The notes: a model not told the origin generated them from the sequence alone. A stretch of DNA of 64,000 nucleotides from Parelaphostrongylus tenuis (GCA_019055375.1 JAHQIW010000296.1:186001-250000), one strand, 5' to 3'. Counted from the first letter of the stretch, positions 20,956 to 31,829 are shown. Numbers and translations are program-made.

Positions 20956-21694
20956 ATGACCATTAAAGTACTTTTGTTCATTTGCAGGCGGTTCTTTCTG
21001 CGTTATCCTCAAGCTCATCTTTATATATTAGTCGGCGTTCTGTGTTGTGCATTTTTTGGCCCACTACTCCCGTCGGTTCGTTTTGAATACATCATTTTTT
21101 TTCTGATAATTTAAATATTTATGAGCACTGTACTATTCATGTTGCGTGATTTTTCGATGAGCGCTGTTTGTGAAGGGAGAATTATATAGAGTTTCTATTT
21201 AGTTTTACTATTACGCCACGTATACTCCTGAAGAATTTGACAGATATAGGAGAGAAAGAACGGCACTTGTTCGCGAAAGACAGAAATATGGTAATCAAAT
21301 TAACTCATACTTTTTTCTTGCGAAACAACTCACTTCGTATAGGATTTTTGGCCGTTGTAGAGAGTTGTGGTCCTATCAATTTTTAATTTATTTTTGATTG
21401 ATTTCTTCCAATAAGAAGTTACGAGAGCACGCTTAGGCTTAAAAAGTTGATGGGACCACAACTTTCCACTAGCGTCGAATTTCCTTTGTAACATTCAACA
21501 CATTCAACTTCCGTTTGACCATTTCTGTTTCGAAAATGCATTTCGGCAGCTGTACACTCATGGCTGAAAGACCGAAACAAGCGACAACATTATTCGAAAG
21601 AACTTTTAAGTAAAAGCACTTTATGTGTATTTTTTTAGGAACAAATCTTTGGATACCCTTCTTTTCATCCAAGGAAACACCGAATGAAACATAG
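20956..21694 (+). CDS. small single-pass membrane protein, three exons
   Basis: Exons: about 20956-21075, 21203-21290, 21639-21694, joined in phase 0 and phase 1. Exon 1 encodes FFLRYPQAHLYILVGVLCCA and a hydrophobic segment (about 18-40). Exon 2 gives YYATYTPEEFDRYRRERTAL followed by VRERQKY. Exon 3 closes with GTNLWIPFFSSKETPNET and a stop. AATAAA follows at 21733-21738, 39 bases after the stop. The total is about 87 residues: one membrane span and a charged tail, a layout typical of small mitochondrial or ER membrane proteins. I do not recognise the family. The exact start is uncertain: an acceptor-like TTTGCAG lies inside the assumed exon 1, and the exon 1 donor (GTTCGT) is weak. It begins about 555 bases after the methyltransferase stop on the same strand, a spacing that would allow a shared operon transcript. 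Confidence 0.55.
21360..21467. repeat. short MITE-like inverted repeat in an intron
   Basis: GAGAGTTGTGGTCCTATCAA (21360-21379) is mirrored by TTGATGGGACCACAACTTTC (21448-21467). The element is about 110 bases and sits in intron 2 of the small membrane protein gene. Confidence 0.65.
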
Positions 21695-21739
21695 TTCACA
21701 ACTGGTAGATGTGCCTGCTTTAATTCTAACTAAATAAAA

Positions 21740-23050
21740 CTATCATGCAAGTTTCGGTCACTTTGTTATGAATTCACTCTGAAACAGTAACACTTACTTG
21801 AAACATGAGTAGATCCTCAAAGGCACTGTGTAGGCCAGATTGTCAACTGTTCACATCTGTGATGTTAATAGAGTCGAATGGATAGCGCATGTTCTCCAAA
21901 ATTATCGAAGTATATACAGGAAACACATAAGAGATAATGATCACAAAAATAAAAACCAGAATGTAAAACTTGACATAGAAAACAAGGCACTTGGTCATTT
22001 CCCTGCGGCAGAGTCGCCCACCTGCACTGAGTTCAACACAGGCAGTGAGCAACGAAAGACTAGAAGTTCCATTCGACCACCCACGACATATTGCATAGTT
22101 TCGTATGTGTTCAAAATGGTTCTCATCGCTTTTGATTGCATACCCAGTCATGTTATCTAGTTTCTTCCATATGTATCTTTCAGTGCCTCCCTTCTCAATT
22201 TTCAATGCATACTGTGATTTATGTTCACAAAATTTGCTTTGAATTTCAATAAAGTTATAGATGTTTCGGGTTATTGAGTATCTAGTTGTATCTGAACAGT
22301 GTGAAATACAGGGTTTTGAAGTAGGGATGTGGAGCGTGTGTCGAGTAATGGTAGAGATGCATTCCGATATGCGCAGAGCTCTGGTTTAATCATTTAATGG
22401 GACAATGAAGCCTCTCTTTTGAAGGATCAACTCGAGAAGTACTCAACAACATTCATGGACCGAAATTCGTCAAGCTGCATCCGAATCCTAGCGTAATTCT
22501 GAAGACTTTTGTGGATGATGTGTACGAAATAAGGAATGAAGAAAGAGTAAAGATTTCGCAAAGAGATAGGAATTTCTTAGAGTACGAGGAGTTTAGAATG
22601 ACAACTCTAAAGATACCCTGTGTGAAAACACATAGTATATGCGGAATGGATTGTGTTTAGTGACCTGCGGTACAAGTATATTCAAATGCTAATAATATTA
22701 TGATGTAAAAGGATCGCAAAAAATGTCCACGCCGCAAAATATGCAAATTGAAAGCTTTGCATGTGCTTTGGGAGCGGATGGATCATACTGCATTTTCGAA
22801 AGTATGCATTGCTGATGAGTACAAAGTGCATACAAAAGGTTATTATAGAGACAAAGAAATCGATGGAGCTCTAAATAACCATGATAGAGTGAAATGTATC
22901 TCGAAATCTATAAATGGTGATCCAAGGGTATTTAATATTGTCAATTTCTTGTACAACAGATTACATTGATGAGTGTGAAACAATACACAAGGGACTGAGG
23001 AAGATATACCATTCAAGGATAAAGAACATTCTCTAAGAAATAGGGGATAG
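21740..23050. other. no recognised gene
   Basis: Open stretches at 22480-22650 and 22748-22969 have fairly protein-like composition (for example KVCIADEYKVHTKGYYRDKE) but no start, splice partner or domain that I can support. They could be decayed transposon coding sequence. Confidence 0.3.
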
Positions 23051-23165
23051 TCTTTATTAAACCGTTCTATTTGAGTGTTTTCTTGAGCCACATCAAATCT
23101 CAACATATCTCATAATTGCTATCTGAGTCAACTTGTCATGTGTTTGTTAAATGAGCTCTTGTACA

Positions 23166-23208
23166 CCCCGATACACGTGTTTCGACCATACAGTCTTGTC
23201 AGTCGGGC
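23166..23208 (-). ncRNA. hammerhead ribozyme-like motif (family A), one core change
   Basis: On the minus strand: GCCCGA, CUGACAA (invariant G changed to A), stem II GACU-GUAU-GGUC, GAAAC, ACGU, GUA, UCGGGG. Stem I pairs in 5 of 6 positions. The core substitution would be expected to abolish cleavage. Confidence 0.55.
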
Positions 23209-23271
23209 AGAACTCTGTCTTCTAGCCAATCCTCTGTGGGTGCTCCAGTACCCAATAAAATATGTATAAGT

Positions 23272-23308
<37 letters not shown>

Positions 23309-23477
23309 ATAATATATCTCAAATTACCAATCAAGTGGAATCGAGTGTTCTAAACTGCTGTTCTAATAATTTTCACTTGACAGCAGTGCAGTGTAAATCG
23401 TTTGTCGTCACTTCTTAGTGCTCATAGTGTGGGGACTGGAGCACCCTTGGAGGATTAGGTAGAAGACGAAGGGTTCT

Positions 23478-23520
23478 GCCCTACTGACGAGACTGGAAAG
23501 TCGAAACACGTGTTTCGCGC
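23478..23520 (+). ncRNA. hammerhead ribozyme-like motif (family A), core intact
   Basis: GCCCUA, CUGACGA, stem II GACU-GGAA-AGUC (perfect, GNRA loop), GAAAC, ACGU, GUU, UCGCGC. All core bases are present and GUU still fits the NUH rule. Stem I is weakened (about 4 of 6 pairs). Confidence 0.65.
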
Positions 23521-23590
23521 TGTACAAGAGCCCATTTAACAGACCATATGACAAGTTAACTCAGATGGCAATTATGAGATAAGTTTTCAT

Positions 23591-25499
23591 CATGTCTTGT
23601 AATTTCCATCCAGTTGAAACCGGCTTGTTGTTAGATGTGTCAGTTCGTCTTTAAAAGCATCCATATTCATTTAACGTTCCGATTATACGTGCGGCGTAGT
23701 CTCCACGACTGTGTGTGGTCCGTCCAATATAGTCCTGTTTATTCTTGAACAAATCTACAATGAATTGAGTCTGATTACAATTGATCGGTAACTTGATTTT
23801 TTTTTCGGATTTCGTTGGACACAACACTGATTTCTCGCCAGAAGTTCTTCTCGACAAAGGTTGCTTTCGATGAAAGAAGTCATAGAAGAATTGCGCACTA
23901 ATCAGTCCTTTGTGCTTCCGCTGGAGTGATTTCTTCCATACACCACTGTAATCTGACGTCGAATAGTGATCAGTAGTTCTCCTTTAACAATTGTAGCAAT
24001 GAATGGTCTGTGAGAACTCGTATCACTGTTACGTTAAGTAGTGATTACTACAGTATGCAAGCGTCTTTATGTAGTATGCGATTATGTATTTACTAACTAA
24101 AGCCAAGATAATGGAATTCGTATGCACAAATCATGTGCTTTTCTGTATCAATGATGGTCAAACAAACGATAAATGGTAAATCTTACGGAACTTCATTACT
24201 TTTGGGAGAGTGCGAGATTTTGGTGTGGATCAAATGGCTCACTAATTTGATAAACACAACATTCTGGGCAGCTTGGCCTTCGTCTAATTTCTCTAATGTA
24301 CGTGTTAGGGCAATCTTCATGTAATACCCATAGAGTTTAGCCTAAACTTATTGAACGAGTCATATGAAGGTCTTGCCCATTGTCTGTTTCAAGCAGGAGA
24401 ACAGTGCGTGGAAAACTTCAACCAGCTGACCATTCGATACATCTACACATGTAAATCGTGTGTTTACGCGAGCGCTTAGAAGATGTTAGCTTGCTTCTAA
24501 GGTACGGGCGAAGATATTGCTGGTCACAAACTGTAAAATGTCTTGAGCTTCCAAATGCTATCCAAAGAATTTTTTTAGTGGAGATGGTAACGTCTGGTAT
24601 AGATGTTATAAATTTTAAAATGCGGCCTATTGGCTCCTGTTTGTTGTTAATTATTTTATAGTGAAGAACTGTACTACATTTATTTACTTTTCTTCATCGA
24701 GTAGTGCAGAAAACGAATCATTGTTTTCACAGAGGTCTCAACAACAATTCCATATTTCTGTTTTTGCCCTCTAAAATCGCGAAAGTATTGCACTAGGCCT
24801 CCTCTCACTGTACATATTAGAAAGTTTAGATGTAGCCTAACAACTAAAAGAAGAGATAAAGTTTGAAAAAAAACCTTTCTAAACCAAGCTAGTTTTGCAG
24901 ATTCCACTTATAATACTAACTATTCTTTTAATAACGGAAAGTAGGCTTACTAACAAATCAACTTTATTCAAAATCTGTTCACCACGACGCTCTTTCCAAT
25001 CCTCATTTGAAATACAAGGAATATACGTGTATATTACTCACACAACACCTGAACAATACTGTATTTTTTGGTATCAGTGATGAGGGAGTTCAGTCGTAGT
25101 TAGAGTTATCAATAACTTGAAGGTTCTCAGAAAAGTTTGGCTTTACGGCCCGGGAAATTGTTTTGAGCGCCTCTAATAAACTGCTTGGCCGAAAAGGATT
25201 TCAGCTGCGTTTAACGACGTCGTTGTGATTTCACGGAGGACATAATGACTGTGGACTGCTTAACTTGTTCAGAAACATGTGGATTCGGCAACGTTATAGT
25301 CCATTCCAAATTTTGGTTATTATTTAATCGATCTGAATCTGAATACATTCAGAAGACCTTTAACCATTATACTCTAGCTATGGTTTTTTCAGAAGAGCTG
25401 CACTTCTCTGTACTCGATATTCTCACATCTAACTACTTTATCATTTGCAGGGTATCTTATGAGCAGCTTCGACACCAAATTATTGTCGCCTTATATGCA
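23591..25499. other. no recognised gene; possible transposon remnant on the minus strand
   Basis: Minus-strand 23651-23857 contains DYIGRTTHSRGDYAA, reminiscent of a GIY-YIG endonuclease core, but the flanking residues do not convince me. Nothing else is assignable. Confidence 0.3.
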
Positions 25500-26794
25500 G
25501 AACTCGAGTCATCCTGAACAGGATTGACAGAACACTGGACGAAGGACAGCCATGCGAACAAGCAGGGTTCAGAAAAGGATTTAGTACCATGGACCACATC
25601 CACACGATCACAAGACTCATTGAAGTTTCGCGAGAGTACAAACAACCACTCTGTCTCACTTTCATCGATCTGAAAAAAGCCTTTGATTCAGTGGAAACAG
25701 AAGCGCTTATAGAGGCTCTGGATAACCAGGGCGTCCCTACTCGGTACATAATGATCCTTCGTGAGCTTTATAAAGATTTCACGACCAGAATATCTCCATT
25801 CTACAACAATATCACCATTGACGTAAGAAGAGGGGTTCGACAAGGCGATACAATATCGCCAAAACTATTCACTGCCACCCTACAAAACGTTATGCGAACA
25901 TTAGAATAGGACGAAATGGGAGTGAAAATTGACGGTCGACAATTAAACCATCTTCGCTTTGCTGACGATATCGTTCTCATAACACCAAACATCAGCCAAG
26001 CGGAACGAATGTTGACTGATTTCGATAACGCCTGTGGAAAGATCGGTCTTCAACTGAATCTAACGAAAACAATGTTCATGAGGAACGGATGGGTTTCTAA
26101 TGCCCCATTCACGCTCAACGGAACGACAATTTCCGAATGCTCCAGTTACATCTATTTAGGTCGTGAAATCAACATGATGAACGACCTAGCCCCAGAGTTG
26201 AGCAGGAGGAAACGAGCGGCTCGGGGAACGTTTAAGAGCATCGAAGATGTAGTGAAGAGGACAAAGAACATCCGACTCCGTGCCCACCTTTTCGACTCGA
26301 CAATTATCCCTGCCCTAACGTATGCAGCAGAAACCTGGTCGCTACGTAAGCAGGATGAAAGATCACTTGCCGTTATCGAACGCGCAGTCGAAAGGTCGAT
26401 GCTAGGAGTACCTCGTATTTCGCAAATGAGACAAAGGATCCGAACTTCCGACCTACGTCAACGATCGAAAATCAGAGACGCCGTTCTACACGCCAGGATA
26501 TCGAAAATAAGGTGGGCCGGACACGTGATGCGCTTCAACGACAACCGATGGACGAGAGCCGTTACCGACTGGATTCCTCGGGACGTCAAGCGCTCTAAAG
26601 GAAGACCACTGACCCGTTGGTCCGATTTCTTCACGAAAGCGATGGAAGAAAGATATGATGCTCAGCGAATTCCTAGAGCAAGGAGGACCCACTGGGCTAC
26701 TCTTGCACGCGATAGGGAAAAATGGAAGAGTTGCTGGTACCCGCTCGAGTCACTCGACGATCAACGGGACGACAGGTGATACAGGTGATATGCA
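25500..26794 (+). mobile_element. RTE-type non-LTR retrotransposon, 5'-truncated
   Basis: The element starts within the reverse transcriptase, the usual outcome of incomplete target-primed reverse transcription, and ends in GACAGGTGATACAGGTGAT, the same end seen at about 29.2 and 39.1 kb. No endonuclease domain is present. It is the youngest of the three copies, with one nonsense codon. Confidence 0.9.
25503..26779 (+). pseudogene. RTE reverse transcriptase, one in-frame stop
   Basis: A single frame runs through, broken only by TAG at 25907-25909. Reverse transcriptase motifs are visible in order: FIDLKKAFDSV (palm A, catalytic Asp), GVRQGDTISPKLF (motif B), RFADDIVL (motif C, catalytic Asp pair). 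The C-terminal region carries SSYIYLGREINMMNDL, KIRWAGHVMRFNDNRW and KGRPLTRWSDFFTKA, typical of nematode RTE proteins. The stop replaces a codon that is TGG in the 37.5-39.1 kb copy at the same place (after MRTLE). The N-terminal endonuclease and the start of the reverse transcriptase are absent, so it cannot move by itself. Confidence 0.9.
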
Positions 26795-27427
26795 GAACCT
26801 GATTGTACAGAAATGTATGAGATAGTCTCTAATGTGTAATAATACATTATCATTCACAGATTGCCTGATGAGCTGCTGAAATGTTGAATTATTTTTGCTC
26901 TATACGCGAAACTCGAAATTTCTAACTCCTACGGACCTCCTCATAGACCACACATTGGACGGGTACACCGTCAGTGTTGCGTTTCGTAGTTGTCTAGTGT
27001 GGAAGCGACTATTTTTATTGAAGAAAAGATACTGATTTGGGTCATATACAAAGCTTTTGACATTCTCAAAAAGACTTGAATGACCATCAAGAAATGATCA
27101 CATTATGCGTGTACATGATGAGGCCTAAATTGATGAATATGACTTTCGTTTGATCTGGTGAAAACTTTGCTTTTTGAATAAATGACTGAATGAATAATCG
27201 ATTCAGTCAGTGATTCGCAGAAGTGGACTATATAAAGTAGCTTTCACTTCGGTAGAACGCTTTATCTGCACTGAACGTCGGGACATTCCGACCGTTAGCC
27301 TCTGGATCTCGCGATTTCAATTGGCCATTAGAAATATCTATTGATGATTAACGATAATCATCATGGTGTATAAAGCCTTTACTTTACTGCTTTTTAGCAT
27401 TATTATGTTGCTGTAAATATATACCTA
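26795..27427. other. no recognised gene
   Basis: AT-rich intergenic DNA between the RTE copy and a SINE. I see no exon or repeat that I can assign. Confidence 0.4.
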
Positions 27428-27725
27428 GGAATGATGTGGATGTGGCGCAGTGGTTAGGGGTGCTCTGCGTCGCACGCAAGGTCGATGGTTAGATTTCACG
27501 CTCATGGTTCACCAAGCCATCTTCCGTTCCGGTGTCTATGAATCGGTACCAGACGGGCCTCAGACCTAAGTGGAAGGATAAGCAGCATTGACTCGATACA
27601 GCGGGAGGCGATCGCGAGTCATTGTATGGTTCAGATATGCATCCAATCACCTCAAACAAAGTTAAAATTGAAGACGAATGCATAGTGCATCCCTTAGGGA
27701 TTGATCAACGCCGAGAGCTTTATCC
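27428..27725 (+). repeat. tRNA-derived SINE, family 1
   Basis: The head is GTGGCGCAGTGGTTAGGGGTG; the B box is decayed (GATGGTTAGATTTCACGC). The body carries ACTCGATACAGCGGGAGGCG and GACGAATGCATAGTGCATCC, ending GATCAACGCCGAGAGCTTT. It matches the copies at 836-1117 (inverse) and 3183-3470. Confidence 0.8.
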
Positions 27726-27779
27726 GTTATCCTATGTTATCTAAGAATATCATAATTGAAGCATTCTAACAGCAGTCGA

Positions 27780-27862
27780 AGACTGCAGCCGGGAGTTGAA
27801 CAAACTTTCAGCTATGCTGGGGACGTTTGAAGCCACTACACCATGGCGCCACCGCTTTGCTA
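27780..27862 (-). repeat. tRNA-like sequence (SINE head or decayed tRNA)
   Basis: The minus strand shows GGTGGCGCCATGGTGTAGTG and, further on, GTTCAACTCCCGGCTG-like B-box sequence. Arms do not fold cleanly into a cloverleaf, so it is not called a tRNA gene. Confidence 0.4.
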
Positions 27863-29064
27863 TTGCACTTCCACTAAGCTATATTCCCAGTAACCAACTT
27901 TAACGATCAAAATTGAGATGCAAAGGATGCAGTGCATTCAATGTGAAGAAGACGGCTATTTTCAACAGCATGAAAGATGAAGGATCAACTATTTTATGTG
28001 AATCAATTTTTGAGAGATGTGCCATGTATTCGGCTTGATCGGGCATCATTGAGATCAGTAGACGCATATTTGCCAATGCAAAGACTTGTGGTGGTCTCTC
28101 GGTATATTAACTCGAGACCCAGCTCCACAGAAACCAACTACTATCAGCTTATGTTGTATTATATTAGTTTGAAGACAAAATCATGATTTTTTGAATGTTT
28201 ACCTGCCATGTAAGAGTCATCTTTTCCTACTGAAAGCAATTTCTGACTGAAAGGAGTTCAAGAGGCACATTTTTGCGCTGAAGTGACGTATTCTGAAATC
28301 GGAATCAATTTAGGAAGTTATTTCGTTCACCAAGAGATGATGGTGATCCCCAATGTTTCGCTTACATTAGCTAATGTCACTCTGACGTCGAAAATTTCAA
28401 ATATAGTTTCGTATAAAGTTATGTTGCTGTGAAACACACTCCGAAGCGAAATATTACCGTATGTTACCGTAGGAAAGCTATATATGCAATTAAGGCGAGA
28501 GATTCTCGATTAATTCAATAATCCGTTGATCGGGAAATCATCACCAGTTGTCGAAAAACCTGTTTCAGGCGTGAAGTGCTAAATATATAGGCTTTCTTGT
28601 CATGAAATCTGCTGACAAAAAGACGATAAAAAGCAGCAAGTCGAAGAAACTAAGATGATGATTTCGAAAAATAGAAAAAGAAACTTGTGGATGCTAGTTA
28701 CTGTATCATATAACTAGTCATTATTTTTTTTGCACTTATAAATCTACATGACTACTTTGAAACCTTTATTTTAGTTAAGATTTTTCGAACAACAAGAGGC
28801 GTCAAGTGGCAAAACTTAATTCGAACGATGTTCTATTTTAAGAAATTCGTCTCAGTCTCTGTAACACGGCTCACATCGCATGGATAAAGTTGTGTGAATA
28901 ATCCACTCGGATCATCGAGGCTCTACAGAGGGTGAAGATGGCGTAACATTAATCAAACAAAGGTCTTCTAACGAGCTTTGTAAGCTCAAAAATCTGCGAT
29001 AAGACTAGTTATTCATGCCGAGACCAAACAAAAATCTGTTTTGGAGTATATCATGTAAGATACA
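27863..29064. other. no recognised gene
   Basis: Intergenic DNA without recognisable coding or repeat structure. Confidence 0.35.
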
Positions 29065-29218
29065 GATGGAAAGAAAGATATGATGCTCAACGAATCCCCA
29101 GAGCGAGGAGGACCGACTGGGCAACTCTAGCACGCGATAGGGAAAAATCTACATGCTGATGGTGCCCGCTCGAATCATTCGACGATCAACGTGACGACAG
29201 GTGATACAGGTGATCGCA
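29065..29218 (+). mobile_element. RTE 3' fragment
   Basis: About 150 bases match the last part of the RTE coding region at 26.6-26.8 kb (GAAAGATATGATGCTCAACG, CACGCGATAGGGAAAAATC, GACGATCAACGTGACGACAG) and end in the same GGTGATACAGGTGA tail. It is severely 5'-truncated. Confidence 0.85.
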
Positions 29219-29274
29219 TAAGCTTTTGTACTGTACTATTTTTCACAGAAACTGATTTGTTCTAAAGTACAATA

Positions 29275-29691
29275 ATGCTACCTCTATACACTCCCTGCTT
29301 CAACATAACGGTATGCGCAGCCGTACTATATACGGCCGAAAAATCGGTAAGTACAAACTCGAGCTTGGTGTGCTCGACACCGAGCTTGTCGATATTTTTA
29401 CTGATAGACCATTGGTCGCTATCATGGAAAAATATCGCAAACCAGCACTGGACGTCATTGTTTGCATAGTCAATCCGATTGATATCAATGTATCTCTGGC
29501 GAGAAGAATTTGCATATCTCTCCGGGATATCAACGCCCAAATCTGGTTCACTTCATTCTTGGCACAACGAATCTGGGTCATCAGGAACATCAACTGTTCA
29601 TTCGTCTTCGTATATAAGAGGTATTCATCCCTCAGTGGATTACAGTGCCTTTGTTCATACCTCTGGATTTCTTACCTCTAATTCAATTTGA
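29275..29691 (+). other. unassigned stretch with coding-like signals
   Basis: A strong donor (AAATCG|GTAAGTAC at 29345) and an acceptor-like TTTGCATAG (29461-29469) suggest exons on the plus strand, with a downstream frame ending SAFVHTSGFLTSNSI. A 92-codon open frame also exists on the minus strand. I cannot decide strand or product. Confidence 0.25.
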
Positions 29692-29751
29692 AAACCTTCA
29701 TAAATTATCTATTGTTGCTTTTAATCTCAACTGTTTATATAGACTTCTCTC

Positions 29752-30121
29752 AAAAACAATAACAATCTGATAATCTAATAACATGATAACATGCTTTGAG
29801 CCTTGAGAATAAACAGTAAACAATCGAGAGCAAGGGTATGATTCATTCTACCAGCCATAAGCGCTCAACTGTGGTCACTGCATTGTTGGGGGATTTTGTC
29901 ACTCGACATGAGGTGATTGAATAATGCGGCTTCGATTCCTTCATAAGTAGGGGTATATCTCCCTTCAGTGGATCACCTGAGCCGAAAATACCGTGCTACT
30001 GATGAGCCTGCAAAGGCGAAACAGCAGCTCTCTAGTACTGTATAAGTGTTGTACCAGACCTTATCAAAGGCTCAAAACATGTTATCATATTATCAGATTA
30101 TCTGATTGTTACTGTTGTTTT
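29752..30121. repeat. family B MITE with hammerhead-like core
   Basis: Terminal inverted repeats of about 50 bases: AACAATCTGATAATCTAATA...ACATGCTTTGAGCC at the left and GGCTCAAAACATGTTATC...CTGATTGTTACTGTTG at the right. The right half holds one hammerhead-like core on the plus strand. The element ends 178 bases upstream of the collagen start codon. Confidence 0.8.
29993..30038 (+). ncRNA. hammerhead ribozyme-like motif (family B)
   Basis: GUGCUA (stem I), CUGAUGA, stem II GCCU-GCAA-AGGC (perfect with GNRA loop), GAAAC, then UAGUAC closing stem I 6 of 6 with one G-U. Between GAAAC and stem I the sequence (AGCAGCUCUC) differs from the family B pattern (GUACGUC), so stem III and the cleavage triplet are doubtful. 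Confidence 0.55.
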
Positions 30122-30298
30122 ATTACGATGTCAGATTACCTTGTATTGAAAAAGCATATTGGCACTTCAATTTACCACTGAGGTAATTAGCACTAGGAGC
30201 ATTTGTCAAAGCTGTTGCTTTTCCTTGACCAGCCTGAGTGTTTGTTAGGATTGAAAAGACGAGATCCATATTTATGTTCTCCTTCTATTATATTACAG

Positions 30299-31766
30299 AT
30301 GTCACCTCACTCGGTGGCATTAGTGGCCACAAGCCTAGGATGCTTTGCCTTAGTCGCCTGTCTGCTATCTTTTCCAATGATTCTCACTGAAATTAGTAAT
30401 ATTCACGCCGAACTAGATGCTGAAATCGAATCATGGAAGCTGGAGACGGATATTCTTTGGAAGGATATGAACAAGTACGGACGTGTCCGTCGTCAAGCGT
30501 ACGACTCTTCTCCCCCACGTTCAGGCCTCAGCGGTTCACAGGTAGAGTCAGATTGCATGAAAAGTGATAGCACAATAATTTGGAAGGAATCTGGATGTTT
30601 CAGAGTTCAAGCTCGTTCGGGGAGCACTCACATCAAGGAAGTGGCAGAAGACCATCATCTCACCACTCTGGCAGTGGCCACTCTCAAGACAACGTTGGGG
30701 TGCACCCAGCCTAAGCGGCAGCAGTCATCATGGCAATGGGAACCGTAATAGCAACAACAATGACAATAGCAAGAGTAGCGGTCACAGTAGCGGCCATAGC
30801 AGCGGTCATAGTAGCGGTCATGGTAGCAGTCTTAGTGGCGGTCACAGCAGCAGCAGTGACAACAGCGGCGATGACAGTAGCAGCGGCCTATCTTCAACTA
30901 ATGGAGCCCCAGCAAGTTAGTCGTTGTAACATATTCACAATATGAAAAAAAAAATGCCGAAAATGTCGTTTGTCATTTCAGTTGAACCCAATGAAAACTG
31001 CAACTGTAATCTTGAAACGACGTGCCCACCAGGACCACCTGGTCCCAAAGGTGAACCTGGACATGACGGAATCGAAGGAGTTCCAGGTGTTCCAGGATTT
31101 GACGGACTGGACGCTGAAGATGCCAAAACCTTAACACAGCAGTACGATGGTTGCTTCAACTGCCCACAGGGACCCCCAGGACCTCCTGGTAATCCATAGC
31201 ATTAAGAATCATTTTCATCAGTTATCCAATAAATCATGTTTTCAGGACCAACTGGTAGGCCGGGACCTCGCGGTATGCGCGGTGCACGCGGTCAAGCCGC
31301 TATGCCGGGTCGTGATGGACAACCCGGGTTCCCTGGTACACTCGGTGCCATCGGAGCTCCAGGTCCAGCTGGTGAAGAAGGACCCCAGGGCGAACCAGGC
31401 GAGAATATAGAGCATCAGATTGGTGTACCCGGTTCCAAGGGAGAACAAGGGCCACCTGGAGAGACAGGCGATCAGGGACTTCAGGGCGACACTGGTGCTC
31501 CTGGACAACCAGGCACTCCTGGGCAGCGCGGTCCCCCAGGAGAGAAGGTTTGTATTTTCAAGCGTTGATGTTTTTTCATGCAATTCAAAACTTAGGTAGT
31601 GTCAAATTTGACATCAACCTTCGAAGCTTAAAGTGAGTTTTTTCAGGGCGATGCCGGTGATTATGGGGCTCCCGGAGAACCAGGAGAGGAAGGTGAGCCT
31701 GGAAAGGATGCCGAGTATTGCCCATGCCCCAAGCGCAATGCACAGGGTAACGAATACGACCGCTAA
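30299..31766 (+). CDS. nematode cuticle collagen with Ser/His/Gly-rich insert (five exons, one frameshift)
   Basis: Exons: 30299-30541, 30604-30915, 30982-31188, 31246-31547, 31647-31766, all GT-AG. Exon 1 encodes the cuticle collagen N-terminal domain: a membrane/signal-anchor segment (about 6-28) and RVRRQ (62-66), the furin-type site where family members are cleaved. Exon 2 encodes about 104 residues rich in Ser, His, Gly and Asn (SSSSFGEHSHQGSG, SGHSSGHSSGHG), which most cuticle collagens lack. Exon 3 starts the triple helix: a Cys cluster (NCNCNLETTC), then Gly-X-Y repeats and a second Cys pair (DGCFNCPQ). Exon 4 is Gly-X-Y, and exon 5 ends AEYCPCPKR plus a short tail. Within exon 2, near 30692-30712, one base is missing: the Ser/His-rich frame continues past TAA only if a base is added, and exon phases also require it. 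AATAAA lies at 31810-31815. ATG directly follows an acceptor (TATTACAG), as expected for trans-splicing. About 394 residues, long for this family. Confidence 0.9.
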
Positions 31767-31809
31767 TGCTGTAAGACTGTTTCACACATCATTGGAGAGT
31801 GCAATACAC

Positions 31810-31815
31810 AATAAA
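31810..31815 (+). promoter_or_regulatory. polyadenylation signal of the collagen gene
   Basis: AATAAA 43 bases after the collagen stop codon, the usual distance. Confidence 0.7.
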
Positions 31816-31829
31816 GTGTTTAACATTAA

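Larger units (their letters stand above)
23055..23590. repeat. family A ribozyme foldback, best-preserved full element
   Basis: Outer ends are inverted: CATATCTCATAATTGC / GGCAATTATGAGATAAG. Each arm carries CAAC(A/T)TGTCATGTG, a hammerhead core, a GGGTGCTCCAGTaCCC-type block, and GTGCAGTGTAAATCGTTTGTCG toward the middle. A (TA)n tract (about 23273-23306) has expanded in the left arm. The two cores point outward on opposite strands, so a transcript of either strand carries one functional-sense core. Confidence 0.8.

Noticed and set aside
23651..23857. GIY-YIG endonuclease on the minus strand
   Set aside because: Only DYIGRT is reminiscent; the surrounding Cys and Arg positions expected for a PLE endonuclease are absent.
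30730..30945. Ala/Val-rich 71-codon frame in the collagen region
   Set aside because: It is another frame of the Ser/Gly/His repeat in collagen exon 2.
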